Assembly: GCA_964520445.1 (NCBI GenBank) | Contig: CAZFNU010000029.1 | Span: forward strand, 1-9,575 | From: CAZFNU01 sp964520445 | GTDB taxonomy: Bacteria; Patescibacteriota; Minisyncoccia; UBA6257; JAKLIH01 | DNA length: 9,575 bases | Direction of reading: 5' to 3' | Part shown: positions 1 through 7,095 of the stretch, in pieces | Numbering within the stretch: the first letter of the stretch is position 1 | How the letters are laid out: each line of letters opens with the position of its first letter | The notes under the pieces: model-generated | What the model was told of the DNA's origin: nothing | Seen by the model: only the letters and a program-made list of their open reading frames with translations | Databases searched by the model: none | Program-made: the position numbers and the translations under genes

Positions 1-554
1 GGATCTTTTGTATAGGCTTCCGTATACATCTTCTGAGCTTCAACTTTGTTGTAATTCATATCTTCAAGATAAGCTATACGAGTTTGTCATTCAGAATTAG
101 AAGGATCTTTTAAAGCTAGTTTTTTAATATATTCTAAGGCTTTTACATAATTCTTGATTGTAGTATAGGAAAAAGATAAGTTTTCAAGATCTTTATTATC
201 CAACATCAACTCCCCTTTACTATTAGCTTTAACTATCTTTTCTGCTTTATTTAAGTATTCTTCAATAAGAAGAAAATCTTGTTTTTGAGTTTCTTGGTAT
301 GTCCCATTATTCTTTAAAGCCAAGATAAAACTAGAAAGAATATAATATTTAGGACTATTAAAATTAATAAAAGAATAAGGTTTTAAGATATTTAAAACCT
401 CTGTATATTTCTCTTGAAGAATATATTCATCAATATGAGTTAAAACCTTGTTATATGATGCTTTAGCTACAAAATACCCTACTCCTAATAATAAAACAAG
501 GGCTACTATACATAAAGAAATAATAGATATAATCCCTCATATTTTGTTATTCAT
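1..554 (-). CDS. membrane-anchored TPR-like protein, C-terminus cut by window edge
   Basis: I do not recognise a named family. About 184 residues are visible and the frame is still open at the left edge. Residues 5-30 form one hydrophobic helix after a short MNNK start, so this looks like a signal anchor with the rest outside the membrane. The remainder is helical and rich in Lys, Tyr and Asn, with TPR-like spacing: one segment near residues 138-160 (YVKALEYIKKLALKDPSN) and another at the edge (VEAQKMYTEAYTKDP). TPR proteins usually mediate protein contacts; the partner here is unknown. Two in-frame UGA codons (residues 6 and 156) must be sense codons for the frame to continue. The start is ATG at 552-554, just before the hydrophobic helix. 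No Shine-Dalgarno sequence is visible. The gene is separated from rplT by a terminator and probably has its own promoter. Confidence 0.75.
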
Positions 555-587
555 ATTGTAGTTTTAAAAGTTTATTAGCACAAATAT

Positions 588-616
588 AATATAACATATT
601 TTATATATATTTACAA
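588..616 (-). promoter_or_regulatory. possible promoter of the TPR-like gene
   Basis: Reading the minus strand, TTGTAA (611-616) and TATATT (588-593) are separated by 17 bases, placing a start near 581 and a leader of about 27 nt before the ATG at 554. The region is almost pure A/T, so chance matches are likely. Confidence 0.35.
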
Positions 617-617
617 T

Positions 618-651
618 AAAAAGAATCAAAATTCATATTTTGATTCTTTTT
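618..651 (-). terminator. intrinsic terminator after rplT, perfect 15-bp stem
   Basis: The arms 618-632 and 637-651 are perfectly complementary over 15 bp, with a 4-nt TCAT loop. The hairpin begins 3 nt past the rplT stop codon. On the minus strand it ends in a run of T; on the plus strand it also ends in a T run (647-653), so it could work both ways. It separates the ribosomal protein operon from the TPR-like gene and is the only clear terminator seen in the window. Confidence 0.85.
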
Positions 652-654
652 TTC

Positions 655-1002
655 TTATTCCTTAATTTTCTCTACTATCTGCTTGAATATTTCTTTATGA
701 TTATTAGCCAAATCAGCTAATACTTTTCTATCCATTTCTATCTTGCTATCTTTCAATAATCTAATAAATTTACTATAACTCAAAGAATATTCTTTTACCG
801 CTGCTCCTAATTGTACTGTTCATTTCTTGCGATAATCTCTTTTCTTTTCTTTTCTTCCTCGGTACGCATGAGCCCCTGCATGTAACATAGCTTCTTTAGC
901 AGCTCTGAATTTAGATTTTCTTCCTCATCTAAATCCTTTAGTACTTTTTAGTAATGTCTTTTTTCTTTTGTGTGCAATCACACCTGATTTAACTCTTGCC
1001 AT
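655..1002 (-). CDS. rplT: 50S ribosomal protein bL20
   Basis: This 115-residue protein has the normal bL20 length. bL20 binds 23S rRNA early in large-subunit assembly, and in model bacteria it represses the infC-rpmI-rplT operon. The start is MARVKSGVIAHKRKK, followed by KGFRWGRKSKFRAAKEAM (about 22-39), an HAYRGRKEKKRDYRKKW block (about 47-61), and the C-terminal LSYSKFIRLLKDSKIEMDRKVLADLA that packs as the globular domain. Two in-frame UGA codons encode residues 26 and 61, both at positions where bL20 proteins commonly carry Trp. It starts 9 nt after rpmI and ends with TAA at 655-657, next to a strong hairpin terminator. No Shine-Dalgarno motif precedes the ATG; the spacer is only A and T. 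Confidence 0.97.
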
Positions 1003-1011
1003 ATATTAAAT

Positions 1012-1188
1012 TTAAGCTATCTTATTTAATGATTTAATGATTGTTTTATGAAATGCTTTCACAGTTTTTCGACGATTTTTTGTACGAGAACTATCCGAAG
1101 AAGTTGTATGCGCTGTATTGCTAGCTCTTCTTACTACTTTTCCGGTCTTAGTAATTTTTACTCTTTTGCTAAAAAATTTTCTATTCAT
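1012..1188 (-). CDS. rpmI: 50S ribosomal protein bL35
   Basis: This small, very basic 58-residue protein lies between infC and rplT, the classic position of rpmI. It is a structural protein of the large subunit. The pattern fits bL35: a Lys-rich start (MNRKFFSKRVKITKTGKVVRR), an AHTTSSDSSRTKNRRKT middle with the His-Ser/Lys-Arg-Lys layout, and a basic helical tail. The family's usual MPKMKTHK opening is not preserved, so the N-terminus is divergent and slightly short. The identification rests on the operon position plus the TGKVVRR and KNRRKT segments. The gene is 9 nt downstream of infC and 9 nt upstream of rplT. No Shine-Dalgarno motif is seen before the ATG at 1186-1188. Confidence 0.9.
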   Translation of the reverse strand: MNRKFFSKRVKITKTGKVVRRASNTAHTTSSDSSRTKNRRKTVKAFHKTIIKSLNKIA

Positions 1189-1197
1189 AGTATTAAT

Positions 1198-1686
1198 TTA
1201 TATTTTATTTGACATAATTGTTGCTTCACAGCCATTAGGCATCCTAGAAACTTCCTTAAAGTATTTAAATGGTTCTGTAATTAATCCCATAAAAACCATA
1301 AATTTCTCTCTAGATAAATCCGCATGAGCTCTTTCGCGACCTGCTAACCTCATTTCAATTCGCACTCTTCTTCCTTCTGCTAAAAATTCCATTACTCTTT
1401 TAGCTTTAGTTTCTAAATCGTGCATTCCCTCGTTAAAATTAATTCTAATTGTCTTTTCAACATCTTGTCTTTGTTTTAATTGCTCTTTTCTTTTTTTCTT
1501 TTCTTCCATATACTTAATCTTTCCAAAATCTCCTAGTTTATAAATTGGAGGTATTGCCTTGTCAGATACTTTAATTAAATCGCATTTTTGTTCTAAAGCC
1601 ATAGCTTTAGCTTCTGCAAAACTAGTAACTCCCATATTTTTACCGTCCAATCCAATTAAATGGATTTCTTGATTTTCGTAACTCAT
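1198..1686 (-). CDS. infC: translation initiation factor IF-3
   Basis: This 162-residue protein is IF-3, which binds the 30S subunit, prevents premature 50S joining and checks the initiator tRNA-start codon pairing. The N-domain contains HLIGLDGKNMGVTSFAEAKAMA and the signature PPIYKLGDFGKIKY (about 46-59), followed by a Lys-rich linker helix. The C-domain contains KTIRINFNEGMHDLETKAKR, VMEFLAEGRRVRIEMRLAGRE and RAHADL, matching the IF-3 C-terminal RNA-binding domain. The N-terminus is shorter than usual: the RINxxIR motif that normally precedes the first strand is missing. An in-frame TAA directly before the ATG at 1684-1686 rules out an upstream extension. The start is a plain ATG, unlike the rare start codon used for autoregulation in E. 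coli. The ATG is only 23 nt downstream of the mature 3' end of ssrA, with no promoter-sized gap and no Shine-Dalgarno sequence. Confidence 0.96.
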   Translation of the reverse strand: MSYENQEIHLIGLDGKNMGVTSFAEAKAMALEQKCDLIKVSDKAIPPIYKLGDFGKIKYMEEKKKRKEQLKQRQDVEKTIRINFNEGMHDLETKAKRVMEFLAEGRRVRIEMRLAGRERAHADLSREKFMVFMGLITEPFKYFKEVSRMPNGCEATIMSNKI

Positions 1687-1709
1687 TTAATAATTTAATT
1701 TTTGATTAG

Positions 1710-2056
1710 TGGAGATGGTGGGAATTGGACCCACGTCTAAAAAACTATCCCTAATAACTCTACAAGCATATTCTGTTTAAATTCTCTAGGAAAAGATCAG
1801 AACAGACAAAAATCTTCTCCTAAAAGTTGATTAAGTCTTAATTAAGTAAAACCAACATCACTTAACGCACCCTGAAAATGTACCCTAGGACCTATCAGGG
1901 GTCCTCCCTAGGGGTTGTCGTAACCCTCTACGCAAAAGCGTAGGAAGGTTGATAAGATTTGACAGTTATTGTTTGCTTTGGTGATTTACAAGGTAAACAA
2001 AGCCTCCTTGGCTTGCATTATTAAAGAGTTGTTTCTTATCGAAGCCAAACATCCCC
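1710..2056 (-). ncRNA. ssrA: transfer-messenger RNA (tmRNA)
   Basis: tmRNA rescues stalled ribosomes with SmpB and tags the unfinished protein for degradation. The tRNA-like part is clear: 5' GGGGAUG (2050-2056) pairs with CAUCUCC (1711-1717, one G-U), followed by discriminator A at 1710. The D-loop region reads GGCUUCGAUAAG, and the T arm has stem GUGGG/CCCAC. The long P2 helix pairs AACUCU with AGAGUU and GCAAGC with GCUUGU. Four pseudoknots can be drawn: PK1 (CAAGG/CCUUG with GCUUUG/CAAAGC), PK2 (GGACC/GGUCC with CCCUGA/UCAGGG), PK3 (UUAAGU/ACUUAA with GUUG/CAAC) and PK4 (AGGAGAAGAU/AUCUUUUCCU with UCUGUU/AACAGA). CCA is not encoded (ACTA follows the stem). The T loop is UCCAAUU, with C in place of the usual U55. 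The length, 347 nt, is normal. Confidence 0.96.
1928..1960 (-). other. tmRNA tag-peptide reading frame, ending SYAFA
   Basis: The frame ends PSYAFA and then UAG, like the hydrophobic YAxAA or YAFA ends of known degradation tags. UAG lies in a hairpin (CUACGC, UUUU loop, GCGUAG), matching tmRNA helix 5, which normally holds the tag stop codon. If resumption is at AAA after UGUC, the tag is the 10-residue KSYQPSYAFA. The resume codon is not certain and could be one or more codons earlier. Confidence 0.7.
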
Positions 2057-2067
2057 TTAATATGATG

Positions 2068-2096
2068 ATCTTATCAAAGAATCGTGATTTTGTCAA
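2068..2096 (-). promoter_or_regulatory. ssrA promoter
   Basis: On the minus strand a perfect -35 TTGACA (2091-2096) is followed after 17 bases by TAAGAT (2068-2073). Mature tmRNA begins 11 nt past the -10, which leaves room for a short leader removed by RNase P. The promoter sits in the 44-bp gap between the ileS stop and ssrA. With no terminator seen after ssrA, it probably also drives infC-rpmI-rplT. Confidence 0.8.
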
Positions 2097-2100
2097 TGTA

Positions 2101-5100
2101 TTACCCAATACTCAAAACAACAGTTTTATCTAGTATTTCTATCTCTCTTTTATTAATAAACGAATCTAGCTCAGTAAATACTAGCTTTTTAGCTTTAACT
2201 TCCTTACATAAATCCAAATTAATACTCAATAAGAATTTCTTTATTTCTTCTGATACATTGGTAAAAGATAATATAACTCTATCTTTAGGAGTCAAATTCA
2301 TCTCTTGTCTAATTCCTTGTATAGTTCTAACTAATTCTCTATACTGTCCTTCTTTGATTAATACCGGAGTTAACTTTTTGTCTAATGCTATTTCTTCTTT
2401 TAATTTTGGATTAAAAGAAATCTTTTTAACATTAATTTCGTCCATTAATATTTCTTTTAAATTAGTAGATCAAATAATTCTCTTCTTTAAATTTAGGGAT
2501 GCCAATGGTTGACGAACTTTAATTCCAATTTCTTGTCTTAGTTTTAATGCCTTATTTGCTACATCTCTTAAAACATTCATAGAATTAATTAATTTCCTAT
2601 CAATTAATTTCTCTCTGGCTTCTTCTATCTTAGTTAAATGAACTGATTTCCCATCTTTAAAATCTTTTAATCTCTGCCAGATTAATTCTGATATGTATGG
2701 ACTAAAAGGTGCCATTAATTTAGAAACTTCTTTTAATACTGTTCCTAAAACTAACGAAGCTTTTAGATAATCTCTTTTGTCATCAGATAATTGTAATCTC
2801 TTTCTTGATCTACGTAAATATCATCTAGATAAATCGTCAACTAATAAATCTAGTAATTGGGTAACTTTATAGGTGTCATATTTATCAAATGATTTAATAT
2901 ACTCTAATTTAGTTTCTTCTAATCTTGCTAAAATTCATTTATCCAAATCAGTTAGACTTTTAACTTTCAAGACTAATTCTTTTAAACTTAAATTACGGCC
3001 CTTATGTGCATAAGTTTCATAAAATTTATATACATTTCAAATAGTATTTAAAAATCTTCTCTGAGAAGAAATTAAATCTTTTTCAGAAAACTTCTTTGCT
3101 TCTCCTGGAGAATTAACAGAATATAGATATCAACGTAATGTATCAGCCCCATATTTAGCTAATAAATCTTCTGGATCTAACATATTACCTTTAGATTTAG
3201 ACATCTTCTCCCCTTTCTCATCTAAAATTAAACCCAAAGATAAAACATTTTTATATGGGACTCCCATACCCAAACATGTAGAAATAGCTAATAGAGTATA
3301 GAACCAACCTCTTGTTTGATCAATTCCTTCACATATAAACTCAGCTGGGAATTTAAATTTATCTTTTTCAAATGGATAATGAATCTGAGAAAAAGGCATA
3401 GATCCTGAATCAAATCAACAATCAATTACTTCTTTAGTCCTTTTCATCAACCCACCACATACAGGGCATTTTAAATAAAAATCATCTACATATGGTTTAT
3501 GCAAATCCAATTCCTGTGTCTCAGGGTTATATGGTGCATTTAAATAACTTAATTTCCCAATCTCAGAATTCCTAGGTCATGTCTCGTCTACCATATAATC
3601 AACTGGTTCTTCTCCTGTTAATTTAGCTTCCATTAATTTAATAACTCCTTTATGAGAAACTACCATAATGGTTTGCCCAGGATATTTCTTTTGTAAATCA
3701 AATAATACGGCCATAGCATCTTTTTGTTTTTGAGCTAAACTTTCCCCTCCAGGAAAGAATGATTCAAAATCTTCTCGAGATTCATGCCTAAAAAATTCTA
3801 ATGCTTTCTTAGCTGATTTTCCGTTGTATTCCCCAAAATTAATTTCCCTCAATCTTTCCTCATAAATTAAAGGACACCCTAAAGCATCTGCCATCATCTC
3901 TGCAGTTTCTTTAGTACGTAATATATCAGAAGTAACAATTAAATCAATCTTAATTTTTAATTTTAAAAAATTATCAATTGCTTTTTTAATATTTTCTTTC
4001 CCCTTTTCGGTAACATGATCTACAAAAGGAGTAGGATAAGAAGAAACAACCTCTCTTACATTAGAAACACTTTCTCCATGTCTCATATAATAAAAAGTAG
4101 TTTTTGTATTTGCTTTTTCATCTAATTCTTTTATTGATCCAATAGTTTCCTGATGTTTACATTTATCACAAGTTCACACTGGTAATGGTGTTCCTCAGTA
4201 TCTTTCTCTAGATAATGCTCAATCTCGTATATCTTTCAATCATTCTCCAAATCTCCCTTCCTTTAAATATTCTGGAACCCAATTAATAGTTTGGTTATTC
4301 TTAATTAACTGATCTTTTAACGCACTCATCTTGATAAATCAAGTATCATTAGCTCTGTAGATTAAAGGGGTGTTACATCTTCAACAAAAAGGATATTCAT
4401 GCTCTGTCCCTTGTAGGTTATAGTGCAAACATAATCCTCTTTTAGCTAAATCTTTCATAATAATTGGATCTGCATCTTTAAAAAACATCCCTTCTACTTC
4501 ATGTAACATATTATTCCCTGACATCATTAACCCTGAAGAATCTACATTTAAAATCAATGGTAATCCCAATTTATCTCCTAATTCCTTATCTTCGATACCA
4601 AAAGCAGGGGCAATATGTACTAACCCTGTCCCATCTTCTCCAGATACAAATTCCGCTGAAACTACCGAATATGTTTTATCATTTTCCCCAATAACTTTTT
4701 TGTTCTCATATAAAGCAGAATAATATCTTCCAACTAATTCGCTTCCTTTAATATCTTTAATCTTGGCTACTACTCTATCTTTCAAAAAAGATAAAGTAGA
4801 TATATCAGTATGACTGATATAGTACTCATCATCTAGTTTATAAATCCCGTAATTAAAATCTTTATTAACTGCTACTGCCACATTAGCAAATAATGTCCAA
4901 GGAGTAGTAGTCCAAACTAATAAATTTAAATCCTCTTCAAACAAATCTTTACTTTCTTTTAATTTCATCTTTACATAAACTGATGGATCTTTAACTGTTT
5001 CATACCCCTGTGCTACTTCATGACTTGATAAACTGGTTCCACATCTAGGACAAAATGGTACCACCTTATATCCTTTATATAATAACTTCTTTTCATCAAT

Positions 5101-5604
5101 CTGTTTAATAATCCATCAAACAGATTCCATATAGTTCTTATCATAGGTCATATATGGATGTTTTAAATCAACTCAGTAAGCAATCTCTTCTGTATTCTTC
5201 TCTCAATCTTTTACATATTTTCAAACAGAATCTTTAGCTAATTTATTAAATTTAGCTACTCCATAATGTTCAATATCATTTTTAGAAGATAGTCCCAATG
5301 TTTTTTCAATAGCTAATTCTACGGGTAATCCATGAGTATCTCATCCTGCTTTTCTATTAACTAAAAATCCTCTCATTGTTTTATACCTACATAACAAATC
5401 TTTATAAACCCTAGCTAATACATGATGTACCCCTGGTTTATAATTAGCTGTAGGTGGCCCTTCAAAGAAAACTCATTCTTTAGCTTTCTTTCTATTAATT
5501 AGAGTTTTATCGAAAATCTTATTCTGTTCCCAGAATTCTCTTGTTTCTTCTTCTGCTAAAACAAATTCTAATTTAACATTTTGTTGTTTTTGTTCTTCTT
5601 CCAT
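2101..5604 (-). CDS. ileS: isoleucyl-tRNA synthetase with an inserted histidine-phosphatase domain
   Basis: This 1167-residue protein charges tRNA-Ile with isoleucine in the cytoplasm. Visible IleRS parts are the HIGH region as PGVHHVLAR (57-65), RKAGWDTHGLPVE (84-96), SVWWIIKQ (161-168), a CPRC pair (185-188), WTTTPW (231-236) opening the CP1 editing domain, the editing motif GTGLVHIAPAFG (325-336), RYWGTPLP (468-475), DCWFDSG, KMSKS (800-804), and the anticodon-binding region with DDLSRWYLRRSR (about 924-935). It exceeds a usual IleRS by roughly 150-200 residues because a phosphatase-like domain fills residues 500-690. The frame is continuous only with UGA read as Trp: 19 UGA and 7 UGG codons. 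The ATG at 5602-5604 lies 4 nt past the murE stop; AAGGAA upstream is a distant possible ribosome site. The form resembles the eukaryote-like IleRS class. The TAA at 2101-2103 is 4 nt from the ssrA -35 box. Confidence 0.97.
3535..4107 (-). other. histidine phosphatase domain inserted in IleRS
   Basis: Residues about 500-690 of IleRS form a full histidine phosphatase (phosphoglycerate-mutase-like) domain. All expected catalytic positions are seen: the RHGE motif with R508, H509 and N515; R563 in IVTSDILRTKETAE; the acidic E587 in RLREINFGEYNG; and the second His, H651, in VVSHKG. The closing NSEIGKLSYL matches the family's last strand. The flanking IleRS sequence runs directly on, with GSIKEL before and DLHKPYVDD after, so this is an insertion rather than an end fusion. 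AT content and codon style look like the rest of ileS, and one UGA Trp (676) lies in it, so it is not a very recent arrival from a standard-code donor. The substrate is unknown. Confidence 0.93.
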
Positions 5605-5608
5605 ATTA

Positions 5609-7012
5609 CTAAATTATTTCCTTATTAAAATCGACTAAATATATTCTTGATAATTCATAATCCCCTGGTCATAATACTGATTTACTTCCTCTTACTCCTC
5701 CTTTAACCATCATGGTTTTTTCGCATCCCTTGCCAGTGATTACTACTACACTACCACTTTTAGCTATATCTATTGCTTTACGAATAGCTAATTTCCTATC
5801 TAAGATAACCTCTACTTTTTCTTTATTTTTAATACCAGAATTAACTTCTTCAATAATTTTCATTGGGTCTTCATCATATGGATCTTCATTAGTCAAAATT
5901 ATATGATCGCAATACTTTTCTGCCATTTCTCCCATAACTGGTCTTTTTCATTCATCCCTAGTCCCCCCTGTAGCCGAATCAACAATTCCTAAAGTATTGA
6001 TTTGATTTTGCATTCCTCCTGTTGCTCCCAAAACTCCAATAATATATTTATATCCTAATTTTTTCAAAGTAGAATACACTGCTTCCAACGAATCAGGTGT
6101 ATGGGCATAATCTACTACCACTGAAATATTATCTCTTGTTTTAATAAATTGCATTCTTCCTGGTGCTCCTTGATAAGTCTGTAATGCTTGTACCACACCC
6201 TCTTGATCAATATCCAAATATTTAGCTAAGACTAAACAATATAATACATTGTATACGTTATAATCCCCAAGTAAATTAATATGGTAAACTTTACCATAAA
6301 TCTGAATATCCATACCTGAATCATCTGCCCTTACTAATTCTGGTTTAAATAGTTCTAAATTCAATAATTTAATTTTAGTAATATCTGGATTATCTTTCAT
6401 AGAGACTACAATCTTCTTGTCTGCTGGTATTTTTAAAAAGTAATCAGTATTAGCATCATCAAAATTAATAATACTAGTTTTTAAAATCTTTTTGCTCTTA
6501 ATATATTTTATTGGATATTTCTTTAAGAACTTAAATAACATCCCTTTACATTGTTTATAGTTTTCAAATCCTCCATGGATTTCTAAATGTTCTGGTTGTA
6601 AGTTGGTTAATACTGCCACGTCTCATTCAATAAAATCTCCCCGATGTTGTTTCATCCCTACAGAAGTAACTTCAACTAATCCAATTCTTGCCCCCTTATC
6701 ATATGCTTTCTTTAAAAACATATTTATAGCCGCTCTCCCTGGCATAGTTAATTTACTATCATTATGAATTACTTCTCCATTAATATTCTGTTCAATAGTA
6801 GAAAAACTACCAAAGGGAATATGGGCAGTTTGTAAGATTCAAGACATCAAACTCATAACAGTACTTTTCCCTTTAGTTCCTGTAACCCCAATGATAACCA
6901 TATTTCTCTGCCTTGATCCTAATATAATCTTACCTACATAGGTAAAAAAACGGTCTTTTATCTCCCGTATTATCTTAAACCCTAATGTCAATATTTTCTT
7001 TAAAAATTTCAT
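5609..7012 (-). CDS. murE: MurE-type Mur ligase (UDP-MurNAc-peptide synthetase)
   Basis: This 467-residue ATP-dependent Mur ligase most likely adds the third amino acid of the peptidoglycan stem peptide to UDP-MurNAc-dipeptide. It has the P-loop GVTGTKGKST (42-51), TNLQPEHLEIHGGFENY (about 136-152), LGDYNVYN (248-255), GRMQ (285-288), the hinge motif DYAHTPDSLE (301-310), RDEWKRPVMGE (352-362), NEDPYDEDP, and VITGKGCE near the C-terminus. The substrate-choosing motif is EDPY rather than the DNPR of diaminopimelate enzymes, so the amino acid added cannot be named. Four in-frame UGA codons (58, 130, 355 and one near the end) and no UGG supply Trp. A 17-residue insertion lies at about 334-350. 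The ATG is at 7010-7012 with no Shine-Dalgarno motif; the TAG stop is at 5609-5611, 4 nt before ileS, so the two form an operon. Confidence 0.92.
5963..6013 (-). repeat. 51-nt in-frame insertion in murE flanked by near-identical short repeats
   Basis: The ligase reads GATGG, then 17 residues ending SATGG, then TRDEWKRP. Members I remember go straight from a GxxGG loop to RD..KRP. The segment is bounded by imperfect direct copies (GCAACAGGAGGA and GCTACAGGGGGG on the coding strand) spaced 51 nt apart. This suggests a duplication or small insertion that kept the frame. That it is absent from relatives is from memory. Confidence 0.5.
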
Positions 7013-7040
7013 AAAAAGGTATTAATTTATTACTATCCTA

Positions 7041-7069
7041 AATATATCATAAAATCTAGACAAAATCAA
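7041..7069 (-). promoter_or_regulatory. murE-ileS promoter
   Basis: On the minus strand TTGATT (7064-7069) and TATATT (7041-7046) are separated by exactly 17 bases, giving a start near 7034 and a leader of about 22 nt. Its -35 box lies inside the spacer of the opposite uvrB promoter. Confidence 0.6.
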
Positions 7070-7085
7070 GAAAATTTGCTAAGAT
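7057..7085 (+). promoter_or_regulatory. uvrB promoter
   Basis: TAGACA (7057-7062), 17 bases, then TAAGAT (7080-7085), the same -10 hexamer as the ssrA promoter. Transcription would begin near 7092, only a few bases before the uvrB ATG at 7096, so the mRNA would be leaderless or nearly so. An AGGTG at 7089-7093 is too close to the ATG to be a normal ribosome site. Confidence 0.6.
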
Positions 7086-7095
7086 ACTAGGTGCT

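Noticed and set aside
1118..1327. Plus-strand open frame of 69 codons
   Set aside because: It is antisense to rpmI and infC, both well identified; its hydrophobic look comes from A/T-rich complement.
2084..2512. Plus-strand open frame of 142 codons
   Set aside because: It lies antisense to the ileS 3' end, where the minus strand carries clear IleRS sequence. The predicted protein is low-complexity Ser/Leu/Ile and resembles no family.
3577..4086. A free-standing phosphoglycerate-mutase-like gene starting at MRHGE
   Set aside because: It is in the same frame as IleRS on both sides, is joined by UGA Trp codons, and lacks a normal start; the residues before RHG are part of the domain's first strand.
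2101..5604. ileS as a pseudogene broken by many stop codons
   Set aside because: All interruptions are UGA at conserved Trp sites, and no TAA, TAG or frameshift occurs over 1167 codons.
5712..5906. Plus-strand open frame of 64 codons
   Set aside because: It is antisense to the conserved C-terminal domain of murE and has no support of its own.
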